DNA from: G963663365 sp963663365
Lineage (GTDB): Bacteria; Hinthialibacterota; Hinthialibacteria; Hinthialibacterales; G963663365
DNA length: 64,000 nucleotides
Direction: 5' to 3'
Assembly: GCA_963663365.2 (NCBI GenBank)
Contig: CAXXIH010000008.1
Span: 2,294,001 to 2,358,000 of the forward strand
This document shows positions 52,309-61,368 of this stretch, in pieces. The translations under genes were made by a program, and so were the position numbers. The notes beneath the pieces are model-generated. The model saw only the letters and a list, made by a program, of their open reading frames with translations, did no database searches and was not told where the DNA came from. Each line of letters opens with the position of its first letter. The first letter of the stretch is position 1.

Positions 52309-53838
52309 ATGTTGAAAAAATCCCATTATTTTGGCCTTATCGTTCTTATTCTTTCCGGATTCCATGTGTCCGTAATGAGCGAGCCGCTTAATGTCTGTTT
52401 GATCTCCGGCTCGGAGGAATATCAATCCGAAAAAATCCTTCCCGAGTTCAAAAAATATCTTGAAGAGCGCTATAACGTTCACGCAACACTGGTACAGGCG
52501 CTGAGCAAAACGGATATTCCCGGCTTAGAAGCTTTGGAGGATTGTGATACAGCGCTTTTCTTTACACGCAGGCGGGAAATAGATGGCGAGCAACTGGAAA
52601 GAGTCAAAAAGTACTTGACTTCCGGACGGCCCATTGTGGCGGTACGCACCGCCAGTCATGGTTTTCAAAACTTTTTGGAATTTGATAAAGAAGTCTTGGG
52701 TGGCAACTATCACGGCCATTACAAAGGCTCATCGCGTGATGAATTGACCGCACTTACATTAAAGGCCCAGGCAGTGCCGGGCATGGAAAATCATCCCGTG
52801 CTCAAAGGTGTCGGAACGCGGATAACTTCCCGCTATAGCCTCTACAAGACCGCGCCGTTGGCGCCGGATTGCAGCCTAATCATGACCGGTGAAATCCCGG
52901 GAGAAGAGCCGGAACCGTTGATATGGACCCGGGAATACAAAGGAGGAAGAGTCCTTTATTGCGGACTGGGTGGAATTCAGGATTTTGGAAACGCGGCATT
53001 CCGCCGAATGATCGCCAATGCACTATTTTGGACCGCCCGCCGGGATGTTGATATGAAACCTCTTCCCAATCCTCCACGCCGTACAAAGCCGGTTGGAAAG
53101 GTAACCATTCCCTTGCGTTCCCGTGTTCAAAAATTCCCGGGGACACAAACATGGGATGAAGTTCGTTTGGATTCTGTTTTTGATATTGCGGAAACGGCCA
53201 TCATTGTCTGCGATATGTGGGATCGTCATTGGTGCCAGGGAGCGACGGACCGTGTCGATAGCCTGGCTCCTAAAATGGATGCATTGCTGCGCGCCGCCCG
53301 CTCGGCGGGGATACAAATCGTTCACTGCCCTTCCGATACGATTAATTATTATGCGGATTGGCCGCAACGCAGACGAATGCAGTTGGCCCCTGAGGTTCCC
53401 TTACCCGAGCCGATTGCTCTTCCTCAGCCACCTCTGCCGATTGATGACTCTGATGGCGGTTGCGATAGTGGACAAAAACCTTGGTATACAGCCTGGACCA
53501 AACAACACCCCGGTTTGTCGATAGGCGAAATGGACGGCATCTCAGACGATGGCCGCGAGGTCTTTAATTTTTTCCATCAAGAGGAAATTAAAAATATCTT
53601 CATCATGGGTGTGCATACCAATATGTGTGTATTGGGGCGTTCGTTCGCTATCCGCCCCATGGTCAGCGCCGGAATGCAAGTGGTCCTGGTTCGCGATTTA
53701 ACCGACAGTATGTACAATCCCGAAAAAGCCCCGTTTGTTAGCCATGAAGAAGGCACTCAACTGGTTATTGAATACATCGAAAAGCATTACGCACCTTCAA
53801 CGACAAGCGACGAAATACTGGCCGCGTTATCAAAATAG
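52309..53838 (+). CDS. Exported ThuA domain fused to isochorismatase-like hydrolase
   Basis: Two-domain secreted protein. A signal peptide (residues 2-22) precedes a ThuA-like domain (to about 240: LNVCLISGSEEYQSEK, LFFTRRREIDGEQLERVKKY, AVRTASHGFQNF, GGNYHGHYKG, GGRVLYCGLGG), a class I GATase-like trehalose-utilisation fold. The C-terminal half (from about 260) is isochorismatase-like: TAIIVCDMWDRHWC has the catalytic Asp, and IMGVHTNMCVLGRSFAIRPM holds the Cys nucleophile. The two are normally separate proteins. ATG at 52309 has AGGAG eight bases upstream. Role is unknown, perhaps in carbohydrate-derived amide hydrolysis; it precedes the sulfatase gene by 40 bases. Confidence 0.85.
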   Translation: MLKKSHYFGLIVLILSGFHVSVMSEPLNVCLISGSEEYQSEKILPEFKKYLEERYNVHATLVQALSKTDIPGLEALEDCDTALFFTRRREIDGEQLERVKKYLTSGRPIVAVRTASHGFQNFLEFDKEVLGGNYHGHYKGSSRDELTALTLKAQAVPGMENHPVLKGVGTRITSRYSLYKTAPLAPDCSLIMTGEIPGEEPEPLIWTREYKGGRVLYCGLGGIQDFGNAAFRRMIANALFWTARRDVDMKPLPNPPRRTKPVGKVTIPLRSRVQKFPGTQTWDEVRLDSVFDIAETAIIVCDMWDRHWCQGATDRVDSLAPKMDALLRAARSAGIQIVHCPSDTINYYADWPQRRRMQLAPEVPLPEPIALPQPPLPIDDSDGGCDSGQKPWYTAWTKQHPGLSIGEMDGISDDGREVFNFFHQEEIKNIFIMGVHTNMCVLGRSFAIRPMVSAGMQVVLVRDLTDSMYNPEKAPFVSHEEGTQLVIEYIEKHYAPSTTSDEILAALSK

Positions 53839-53878
53839 AAAAAATAAATAAAAGAACATCAAAGGTAATCAAAGTCTC

Positions 53879-55171
53879 ATGAATCGAATTGACCGCCGCA
53901 CAGCCCTCCAACAACTCAGCTGCTCGCTTGGAGCCGCGATCTCGCTGGCGGCTCTCCCTGTGGATTCAGCGCAAAAGCAGACAGCGCATTCCATGCTGGT
54001 CATCAAAACCGATGAACACAATCCGCTGTGTAGTTCGATTCATGGTCACCCAATGGTCCAAACTCCAAATATGGAACGTTTAGCCCGTATGGGTACGCAT
54101 TTTGAGAATACCTACTGCCCATCGCCGCTCTGCATGCCTTCACGTTCCGCGACGATGTCAGGTTACCACGTCCACCAGATACAAACGTATAACAACTGCA
54201 ACGTCTTTTCCGGCGATTATCCAAGTTATGGGCAGATACTAAAAGATCAAGGTGTACATTCCGTACATATCGGCAAGGTGGATGTCTATCGGCCTTCAGC
54301 CGAGCTGGGCTTCTCAGAAATGATCTTGCCCGGTGACCGGAAACATCCCGGAGACAAGAATTGCAGGAGAAAACCTCTTCAAATCAGACAGGGTGCGCAC
54401 ACACGAGCCGATGGATTCGGTGCGTCCGAGGACAATCCTTTCGCAGGCGATGATCGTAGAACAGAAGCTGCCATCCAATGGTTGCGGCAAACAGCGCCAT
54501 CGCAAGCCGGACCATGGACTTTGGAATTGAACCTTGGCAAACCTCATTTTCCCCATCGTGTGACTCAAGAACTCTGGGATCTATATCCGCAAGGTGATGA
54601 CCTGCCTGCCTATGGCCGGGATTGCGATTCCGCCAATCACCCGTATGCCCGTGATTTGCGTGATCATTTTGAGACGGACCTATTCACAGAGGATCAAATC
54701 CGTGGATTACGGCGGGGCTATCTGGGTTGTGTCACCTATGTTGACCGGCAGCTAGGAAGAATTCTGGACACACTTGAAGAAACCGGTTTGCTGCAAAATA
54801 CAATTGTGGCCTTTACATCCGATCATGGCGAAATGCTCGGCAAGTTCGGTATGTGGTGGAAATGCAGCCTATACGAAGATTCTGTCCGCGTGCCTTTGAT
54901 TATCGCCGGTCCGGGATTCGCCAAAGGCAGGCGCGTTCAAACGCCGGTCGATCTTCTCGATCTTCAAGCAACCTACTTCCGCGCCACCGGCGCTGATCGT
55001 CCTAAAGACTGGGCCAGTATCCCACTACAAGAGCTGCAAAGCGAAGACACCGAGCGAGCCGTTTTCGCCGAATACCATGGTCACGGAACCCGGGCCAGCG
55101 CCTATATGATTCGTAAAGGCAAATGGAAGATGATCTACTGCGCCCAGGCCCCACATCTTCTGTTCGATTTA
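53879..55171 (+). pseudogene. Sulfatase gene, 5' part, interrupted by IS630-type element
   Basis: Formylglycine-dependent sulfatase with a signal (RRTALQQLSCSLGAAISLAA). Metal Asp lies in LVIKTDEHNP and the FGly site is CMPSR (Cys85 of SPLCMPSRSATMSG); VAFTSDHGEMLGKFGMW contains the later metal ligands. The coding frame is broken after codon 431 at LFDL by an insertion at a TA dinucleotide. The frame then reads 38 foreign codons of the element and stops at 55285. Joining to 56276 restores LFDLDEDPNELRNL, the usual sulfatase end, giving 484 residues. Loss of the last 53 residues probably abolishes activity. Lies 40 bases after the ThuA gene. Confidence 0.93.
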
Positions 55172-55199
55172 GAGGGATCCTCAAAAGAATTGTCCGTTT
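55172..55199 (+). repeat. Left terminal inverted repeat of the IS630-type element
   Basis: Begins GAGGGATCCTCA and ends around TTGTCCGTTT. It matches the complement of the right end (56246-56273) at 21 of 28 positions, including GAGGGATC and TGTCCG blocks. Confidence 0.9.
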
Positions 55200-55238
55200 C
55201 CCCTAGATCTTATGGAGGGTTGCTGTCAAGGTACCAGC

Positions 55239-56264
55239 ATGTGCCGTACACGCTTGGAACCCAATCCAGAGAACGCGACGTGTGAGGAGCTGAAAGAGGC
55301 GTCACGGGTGGGTACGTTTGAGATGAACACGCGCTGTACGGCGATGCAGTTATTGATTACCGGGATTCCCCGGGATCAGGTCTGCAAAGCGCTTGTGATT
55401 GGCGAACGAAACCTTCGACGCTGGATTCAGGCGTTTAATGAATGCGGGATTGATGGGCTGATTCCCAAGCCGGGCCGTGGACGTCCCAAGTGTATTGATC
55501 CGAATCAGGAAAATGAATTGCTGGAAGTGCTGGATCACCCCGAAAAGGTGGCTCGCACCTTCTGGACGGCTCGGAATTTTCACGGTTTTCTACGAGAGAC
55601 TTACCAGATCGAATGCTCGTACAATACGGTTTTACGTTTTTTTCATGAAAATGATTTTACGTTGAAAGTGCCTCAGCCCTGGCCGGACCGTCAAGATGAA
55701 GAGAAACGCCAGGCTTTTCGTGAGACATTGCGGGAGCTGAGTGAGAATCCCGACGTTGAACTCTGGTTTGCGGATGAATCGGGGTTTGAAGGCGAGTCGC
55801 GCTCGCGGCAGCGTTGGGACAAAAAAGGGAGAAAGACACGCGTCACCCACAATGGCGACCACATTCGAATGAATGCCTTGGGAATGGTGGCGCCTCGGAC
55901 TGGAGAATTTTTCGCGATTGAAGCCAGTCATGTGGACAGTGATGTATTCCAAGCGTTTTTAGACGAAGCGCATCGAATGATTCATCCTCAGCGCAAGCGG
56001 AATATCCTCATTCTGGATAACGCTTCTTGGCATCATCGAAAATCCACCAACTGGCATTTCTTTGAACCGGTCTACCTCCCGCCTTATTCCCCGGATTTGA
56101 ACCCCATCGAACGCATCTGGCGCGTCCTCAAGGCACGCTGGTTTACCAATGTGCACTGCAAGGATCGTGACGCGTTGATTCAACGCCTCGACACCGCTCT
56201 CCTCGATGTTATTACCCACCCCGAGGACAACAAGAGAACGGCTTCAATCGGACAGTTAATATGA
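55239..56264 (+). CDS. IS630-family DDE transposase
   Basis: Cut-and-paste transposase. N-terminal paired HTH regions (RCTAMQLLITGIPRDQVCKA, ERNLRRWIQAFNECG, LIPKPGRGRPK) are followed by the DDE core: Asp in ELWFADESGF, Asp in ILILDNASWHH, and Glu in LNPIERIWRVLK. The YLPPYSPDLNPIE block is diagnostic of IS630. The ATG at 55239 has AAGG about eight bases upstream; an in-frame ATG at 55212 would add nine residues. Intact, so the element may still be mobile. The 3' end lies in the right inverted repeat. Confidence 0.93.
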   Translation: MCRTRLEPNPENATCEELKEASRVGTFEMNTRCTAMQLLITGIPRDQVCKALVIGERNLRRWIQAFNECGIDGLIPKPGRGRPKCIDPNQENELLEVLDHPEKVARTFWTARNFHGFLRETYQIECSYNTVLRFFHENDFTLKVPQPWPDRQDEEKRQAFRETLRELSENPDVELWFADESGFEGESRSRQRWDKKGRKTRVTHNGDHIRMNALGMVAPRTGEFFAIEASHVDSDVFQAFLDEAHRMIHPQRKRNILILDNASWHHRKSTNWHFFEPVYLPPYSPDLNPIERIWRVLKARWFTNVHCKDRDALIQRLDTALLDVITHPEDNKRTASIGQLI

Positions 56265-56273
56265 AGATCCCTC
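56246..56273 (-). repeat. Right terminal inverted repeat of the IS630-type element
   Basis: On the minus strand it begins GAGGGATCTTCA and contains CTGTCCGATT, the partner of the left repeat. It overlaps the transposase stop codon. Confidence 0.9.
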
Positions 56274-56275
56274 TA

Positions 56276-56437
56276 GATGAAGATCCAAACGAACTGCGTA
56301 ATCTGGCACATGATAAAAAAGATGTCCTCAAACAATTGGAAGGTCATCTCCATGAGGTGTGCGATCCGCAACAAGAACAACAGCGCGCCGAGCAATACAT
56401 TCGGAAGCAGTTAGAAGCAATCGAAAGACTGGGATAA
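56276..56437 (+). pseudogene. Sulfatase gene, 3' remnant (53 codons)
   Basis: Begins immediately after the right TA copy and continues the sulfatase frame: DEDPNELRNLAHDKKDVL, ending QLEAIERLG and TAA. The acidic DEDPNELRNLA is the standard sulfatase C-terminal motif (D-P-x-E-x-x-N-L). It lacks its own start and ribosome site. Confidence 0.93.
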
Positions 56438-56458
56438 GTCCCATTTATAATTTTGGGA

Positions 56459-56929
56459 TTACGTGCCCCACCACGGCCAACTGATATTTAAGGCTGAATT
56501 GATTACCAAAATCCCGATAATGAAATAGCGCAACGACTTCACAGGCCACTCTTTGCGTGGCATAAGATGCACAAACGCCAAACAGATGACTCCCACTTGG
56601 ATAGCCAACAACACAAAATAAATTGGATCCCCCATAACAACAACAGTCCGGTCCCGCGCGATTGCCTCATAAAGAAAGCGGACCGAAACGCCGCCGGTGT
56701 TATATGATAATCCAAGCAATGGAACCAGCAATCGGACAAATCCATTGTCTATCCCGGCCACCGCGCCAAAAGCCTGAGCGACTCCGGTTAGTAGACCGAT
56801 TATGGTCTGTATGGCAAGCGCATGAGCCGCATAGGCAAGTTTGGTATCTGCGTGCCGTAAAAGATAGGCCGTTGGCAACGATCCCAACAACAAACCACTT
56901 ACGCAAACAAGCGTGGTTAATGTAATCAT
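56459..56929 (-). CDS. Small membrane protein, four helices
   Basis: Not recognised. 156 residues with four hydrophobic helices (TLVCVSGLLLGSLPTAYLL, ALAIQTIIGLLTGVAQAF, PIYFVLLAIQVGVICLAFV, YFIIGILVINSALNISWPW) and short loops. The loop GIDNGFVRLLVPLLG is charged on one side only. Read in the same direction as the PbfA-like gene, 22 bases downstream of its stop, so they may share a transcript. Confidence 0.65.
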   Translation of the reverse strand: MITLTTLVCVSGLLLGSLPTAYLLRHADTKLAYAAHALAIQTIIGLLTGVAQAFGAVAGIDNGFVRLLVPLLGLSYNTGGVSVRFLYEAIARDRTVVVMGDPIYFVLLAIQVGVICLAFVHLMPRKEWPVKSLRYFIIGILVINSALNISWPWWGT

Positions 56930-56950
56930 TTGCGCCGCCTATCCCAGTAC

Positions 56951-58327
56951 CTATTCAACTTCAGTCAAACATGCATCCAGAATATCCATGGCCTTGTCCA
57001 TCTCCGCCTTAGAGATGGTTAAAGGCGGAGTCAAAGTGAGAATACTGCCCATAGTCAGCTTAAAACTCATTCCTTTCGAAAGTGCGGCATACATAATCTG
57101 CTCGGCCTCTTCGGTGGCCTTTTCTTTTGTTTGACGGTCACGTACCAATTCCATTCCCATCAAGAGTCCCAGACCTCGAATATCGCCGACTAGTCGATGT
57201 TTGTCGCGCATAGCCCGCATACGCTCTAAGGCATATTCACCCATCCGAGTGGCGTTCTCGAGCAAGTTATCCTTTTCGATGGTCTCAATGGTTGCCAATC
57301 CGGCGGCACATGCGACGGGATTCTTCTCATGCGTATAGTGCCCCAGAGCCCGATCCGGCATCACATCCAAGTCTTCCCGCACTAACAAAGCGGCCAATGG
57401 GAAAACACCTCCCCCAAGTCCTTTCCCAATGACAATCATATCCGGCACAATGTCGTAATGCTCGATTGTGAACATCTTGCCGGTACGGCCCAGGCAATGT
57501 GGAATTTCATCAAGAATCAATAGGGCGCCGTGCCGGTCACACGCTTCCCGCACAATTTTCCAATAATCCTTGGGGGGGATATAAGGCGTGCTTCGTACAG
57601 TCTCTGCAATAACAGCCGCAACATCGCCCTCTTTTTCGAGCACGTAATCGACATATTCCGCGCATTTCAAATTGCATTCATCCCCGCAACCAAACGGACA
57701 ACGATAGGCATCCGGTGGTGGAACATGCTCCGTTCCGGGCAAAAGAGGCCCGATGTTGTTTCTGAAGATAGCCTCGCCGCCGATAGAAATCGCATCCAGC
57801 GAAGCCCCATGAAAAGAATCCCACATAGAAATCGTCTTGAAGCGCCCGGTGGCGACGCGGGCGAGTTTCAAAGCCATTCCGATAGCGCTTGTTCCGCCCG
57901 GCGCAAAAAGAATCTTGTTCAAATTCCCGGGAGCCAATGAGGTTAATTTCTTGGCAAGTTCGATGGCCGGTCGATTGGTATATCTCCGCGTACAAAACGG
58001 CAGAGTTTGCAATTGTTCCTCAATGGCGGCAAGAACACGTGGGTTCTTAAATCCAACCTGGTGGACGTTGTTGCCATGGAAATCCATAATCCTGTTGCCC
58101 TGAAGGTCTTCAAGATAGATTCCCTCACAATCTTTCAGCACATTAAGGCAAGGAGTCGAAAGCGACTGATGCAAAAAATACTTCGCATCATCTTCAAGCA
58201 GAAGCCGCGTCTCGGCATCAATATACTTCTCGGCCCACGCAGCCCGCTGGGGAGAGATATTGATATCTCCTTCTGAACGAAATTGATCAAGTTGAGATTT
58301 TCTTGGTTCCTGCACGGTTTTCTCCAT
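56951..58327 (-). CDS. pbfA: Class III PLP enzyme, likely PbfA ((R)-1-hydroxy-2-aminoethylphosphonate ammonia-lyase)
   Basis: Aminotransferase-fold class III enzyme of 458 residues. The PLP Lys lies in PDMIVIGKGLGGGVFPLAAL. PCLNVLKDCEGIYLEDLQGN, MDFHGNNVHQVGFKNPR, TLPFCTRRYTNRPAIELAKK and IVGPLLPGTEHVPPPDAYRC-type text recall PbfA, which removes ammonia from (R)-1-hydroxy-2-aminoethylphosphonate to give phosphonoacetaldehyde for PhnX. A Cys-rich insert (CPFGCGDECNLKC) is typical of this group. The phnW-phnX unit lies 6-9 kb away, separated by an IS, which supports the role. A generic alanine-glyoxylate aminotransferase cannot be excluded. The ATG at 58327 is used; GTG at 58366 is possible. 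Confidence 0.7.
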   Translation of the reverse strand: MEKTVQEPRKSQLDQFRSEGDINISPQRAAWAEKYIDAETRLLLEDDAKYFLHQSLSTPCLNVLKDCEGIYLEDLQGNRIMDFHGNNVHQVGFKNPRVLAAIEEQLQTLPFCTRRYTNRPAIELAKKLTSLAPGNLNKILFAPGGTSAIGMALKLARVATGRFKTISMWDSFHGASLDAISIGGEAIFRNNIGPLLPGTEHVPPPDAYRCPFGCGDECNLKCAEYVDYVLEKEGDVAAVIAETVRSTPYIPPKDYWKIVREACDRHGALLILDEIPHCLGRTGKMFTIEHYDIVPDMIVIGKGLGGGVFPLAALLVREDLDVMPDRALGHYTHEKNPVACAAGLATIETIEKDNLLENATRMGEYALERMRAMRDKHRLVGDIRGLGLLMGMELVRDRQTKEKATEEAEQIMYAALSKGMSFKLTMGSILTLTPPLTISKAEMDKAMDILDACLTEVE

Positions 58328-58500
58328 AAAATCATGAGAAAATGTTTTGAATCTGACGATACGCACGGCCGGGTGCGCGATTTAATCTAACATGGGCAGT
58401 CTATCAATCTCCCGGATATTGCACAGGACAAGTTGTTTCGGCAAAGATGCCCTGCAAAATGCAACGTCTGTTTCAAAGATAAATAAGGTTTCTCCCAAAA

Positions 58501-58533
58501 ACAAAAGGCGGCTTTCGCCGCCTTTTTCGCAAT
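58501..58533. terminator. Bidirectional rho-independent terminator
   Basis: GGCGGC-TTTC-GCCGCC stem (58507-58522) with a T-run to the right (58523-58527) and an A-rich run to the left, so it can stop transcription in both directions. It lies 66 bases after the MCP stop on the minus strand and ahead of the pbfA-like gene. Confidence 0.85.
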
Positions 58534-58598
58534 GGCCCAATCCATAGGGAAAGGCACATATGCGGGAAGGATCTTCTAGCTAAGATCATTTGCATAAA

Positions 58599-60761
58599 TT
58601 AGACACTGACAAGTTCATTTGGACCAACCAAATGACCCTTGACCGGTCCATGTTTCTCAAGTTTTTGACCGTTTCCCATGTTGTCGTTTCTGCTATATCC
58701 ACTTTTTCCATTTCCATCAATTTGGAATCTGGAAACCATCGATTGCATAGATTGAGCTTGGGCGGAAAGTTCTTCACTGGCCGAAGCCGACTCTTCGGAT
58801 GTGGCCGCATTTTGTTGGGTTACCTGATCCAATTGCGCAATGGCTTGACGAATCTGCAAAGCACCGGCCGCTTGCTCACCACATGCAGAAGCAATCTCCT
58901 GAACAAGCATGACGGCCTTTTGAATCTGGCTGGTTTGTGTGACGCTGGTTTGTGAGACTTGGTGGATTTGACCGGACGCCTGCCCAATACCTGTGACCAT
59001 TTTATCCAGACTGACACCACACTCATTAGCCAAATCAACACCCTGATCGATGCGATGTACAGTATCGGTAATCATATCCGATATCTCTTTGGCAGCCGTC
59101 TGGCTACGTTCAGCCAGTTTTCGAACTTCGACTGCAACCACGGCAAATCCCTTGCCCATCTCACCGGCACGCGCTGCCTCGATAGCGGCATTCAAAGCAA
59201 GCAAGTTGGTTTGGTCAGCAATATCGTCAATTACTTTTATAATTTCCGCGATTCGCTTCGAACTGGCTGAGATTTCATTCATGGATTCGAGCATGCTCTG
59301 AACGGACCGTCCACCTTGCTCTGCCATGGCAACGGTTTCACTACAAACCTGCGTGGCTTCTTCTGTCAGTTTAGATGCCTCTTGAACGGATTTTGCGGCT
59401 TCCATAACCATCCGCTCCGTTTCTTTGGCATGATCGGCGTTTTGTTCCACAGATGTCGTCAGTTCCTCTATCGAAGCCGATGTCTCTTCAAGAGACGATG
59501 CCTGCTCTGTTGAAGCGCTCGATAACAACTGTGCGGAACTGGAGAGTTCTTCGCTACTGCTCGCAACCTGCTCGGCGGCGTCGTTAATACCCAGCATAAT
59601 TTGTTGCAGTTTTGCCACCATGGTATTGAGCGCCAATGCAAGCGAACCGATTTCATCCTTTTGATCTAAGTCGATGGATTGGGTCAGATCGCCTTCAGAA
59701 ACTTGCTGTGCAAAATCAATGCCTTTCGCCAAAGGCTTAAGAATCCCCCGTGCAATAATTATTGCCAGCGGAATGCCGATAAGTATGGCCACAATACTGA
59801 AGATTAGGACTGAGAATTTTGTTGTCGTTGCTTTTTGCAGCATTCCTTCATCCGTCAAAACATTAGCCGAAGTAGTTGCAATGATGTTATCCAGCACTGT
59901 TTTAACATCGTGCAAATGTGTCTTGGTTTCAGTTGCATAAATCGCATTCGCAGCCTGCATCCCTTCTACTTTCTCATGCTGCCAAGCCAAGACACCGTCA
60001 ATTGCCTCCAGGCAGGAAGCCGCAAGAGGACTTGTTTTTTCCATATAATACTGGCCGGCCTTCTCGCGTTCTCCTTTATCAAGATAATCCTGAATGGTCG
60101 CGGCGCTCTCATGCAAATGCCTATGGGGTTCTATGATTGCGGAAAGTGCACTCGCAAATGTTGGATCTTTGGCTTTCAACTCTTGAACAGCATCAGACAT
60201 TAGCCATTTGCCCAGGCTGCATTGGGTAGGGTCCATTTCGGCGTCGATTTTAGTAATTGAAGGATCAACAAAAACATCCTTAACCTTGTGCGCCCAAGAC
60301 AAATGTTCGGTTTTCTTTTCGCGAAGAAAATCTCCCATTTCCAAATCAGCTTGAGAGAAAACCTTTTGAATGGCGATCGCGGTTTCATGCAATTTCGTAT
60401 GCGGATCTTCAATAGAATCCAACAGTTGTTTAAGTTCCGGTACAAGCGCCTCGGCTTGACTACGCCCTTCACCGTAATACCACAATCCAAAATCACATTT
60501 GTGCGGATCTGTCTGCACATCCAATGTCGTTACACTTTCGTCAGTAAGCAACGCGTTAATTTTGTCGGCCCACTCCAAGTGATCAACCTTGCGTTGCGTC
60601 ATTTCTCCACGCAATTGATTGCCGCCAATCACTTCTCCGGCATCTCTTGTAATACCCGAGATCCCAAATACCGAAATCACAGCCACCGCAGCTAAAAGCA
60701 ATAGCACTATTCCGAAACCAACTGAAAACTTTGTACATAAACGACAATCCTTCCAACGCAT
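58599..60761 (-). CDS. Methyl-accepting chemotaxis protein with two periplasmic CZB domains
   Basis: Transmembrane chemoreceptor: TM1 at residues 13-36, periplasmic part 37-312, TM2 about 317-338, HAMP, then a full MCP signalling domain (hairpin tip IDDIADQTNLLALNAAIEAARAG). The periplasmic part has two chemoreceptor zinc-binding repeats, each with H...C...HxxxH: His61, Cys89, His121, His125 and His153, Cys181, His213, His217, plus the W in W-A-D/H-K. CZB domains sense zinc or oxidants; they are usually single and cytoplasmic. The start has AGGAG upstream, and it follows the NifX-like gene by 21 bases. Confidence 0.92.
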   Translation of the reverse strand: MRWKDCRLCTKFSVGFGIVLLLLAAVAVISVFGISGITRDAGEVIGGNQLRGEMTQRKVDHLEWADKINALLTDESVTTLDVQTDPHKCDFGLWYYGEGRSQAEALVPELKQLLDSIEDPHTKLHETAIAIQKVFSQADLEMGDFLREKKTEHLSWAHKVKDVFVDPSITKIDAEMDPTQCSLGKWLMSDAVQELKAKDPTFASALSAIIEPHRHLHESAATIQDYLDKGEREKAGQYYMEKTSPLAASCLEAIDGVLAWQHEKVEGMQAANAIYATETKTHLHDVKTVLDNIIATTSANVLTDEGMLQKATTTKFSVLIFSIVAILIGIPLAIIIARGILKPLAKGIDFAQQVSEGDLTQSIDLDQKDEIGSLALALNTMVAKLQQIMLGINDAAEQVASSSEELSSSAQLLSSASTEQASSLEETSASIEELTTSVEQNADHAKETERMVMEAAKSVQEASKLTEEATQVCSETVAMAEQGGRSVQSMLESMNEISASSKRIAEIIKVIDDIADQTNLLALNAAIEAARAGEMGKGFAVVAVEVRKLAERSQTAAKEISDMITDTVHRIDQGVDLANECGVSLDKMVTGIGQASGQIHQVSQTSVTQTSQIQKAVMLVQEIASACGEQAAGALQIRQAIAQLDQVTQQNAATSEESASASEELSAQAQSMQSMVSRFQIDGNGKSGYSRNDNMGNGQKLEKHGPVKGHLVGPNELVSV

Positions 60762-60782
60762 TTTCTTTCTCCTTTTCCCTGT

Positions 60783-61154
60783 TTATATAAGGTTAATTTG
60801 TTTATTGCCAACACTTGAAAAATTCCGCCCCGGAAGCAGAAATCTTTCTTCGGCAAGTCGGTGTTCACGCCAGGCCACCAGAACTTCATTCACATCTCCG
60901 CCAAGCCATGGAACGACTCTAATTCCAAACAGTTCAAGACGCTCCAGAAGCACGCGGCTAATCCCGCCGCATAGCAATAATTCCACGCCGATTTCACGTA
61001 AATGAATCGGACGCAGGCAGGGCGTAACATTTTCCAGAGATTCGTAGCGGCGGTCGTACGAATTGCCTGTATCCACATCTACAAGCAACAAGGTTCGACA
61101 TGTGTCGAAAAGAGGCGAGAGACGCTCATTAAAGACAGGAATAGCTATACGCAC
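60783..61154 (-). CDS. NifX/NifB-type dinitrogenase iron-molybdenum cofactor-binding family protein
   Basis: Small protein (123 residues) of the Nitro_FeMo-Co family: MRIAIPVFNERLSPLFDTCR, LLLVDVDTG, LLLCGGISRVLLERLELFGI and VVPWLGGDVNEVLVAW. Members bind or carry metal clusters, and stand-alone ones occur widely outside nitrogen fixers. Start is GTG at 61154. A -24/-12 promoter lies about 105 bases upstream, and the CZB chemoreceptor gene follows by 21 bases, so both are probably under the adjacent sigma54 activator. Confidence 0.88.
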   Translation of the reverse strand: MRIAIPVFNERLSPLFDTCRTLLLVDVDTGNSYDRRYESLENVTPCLRPIHLREIGVELLLCGGISRVLLERLELFGIRVVPWLGGDVNEVLVAWREHRLAEERFLLPGRNFSSVGNKQINLI

Positions 61155-61258
61155 CTTCTTTTACCCCGGCTGAGTTATTCTGTACACCTGCCAAGCAATT
61201 ATCCCCACATGCATGGCGTCTGAATCGTGTACCCCGATAGTCTTCTGTTCAATAAGAT

Positions 61259-61275
61259 ATGCAAGGTTCTTGCCA
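61259..61275 (-). promoter_or_regulatory. Sigma54 (-24/-12) promoter
   Basis: On the minus strand TGGCAA-N5-TTGCAT with GG and GC exactly ten bases apart, a close match to TGGCAC-N5-TTGCA. It points to the NifX-like gene (start 61154), giving a leader of roughly 90 bases. It lies just past the end of the gene for a sigma54-dependent activator. Confidence 0.75.
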
Positions 61276-61368
61276 ATTAATTCTCAGAGCATAAAAGTAA
61301 CGTAAGTAGCGGAGAAAGTAGCAGATATAGTTTATAATGATTGGGAGGAAGGAAGGTGGCAGTGCATT

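Larger units (their letters stand above)
55172..56273 (+). mobile_element. IS630-family insertion sequence, complete, 1,102 bp
   Basis: Both ends can be read: GAGGGATC starts at 55172 and its complement GATCCCTC ends at 56273. TA occurs directly outside on both sides (55170-55171 and 56274-56275), the target duplication of IS630/Tc1-mariner elements. The inverted repeats extend imperfectly for about 28 bases. A single DDE transposase fills the element. Removing the element and one TA exactly restores the sulfatase reading frame, so insertion is recent. Confidence 0.95.
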
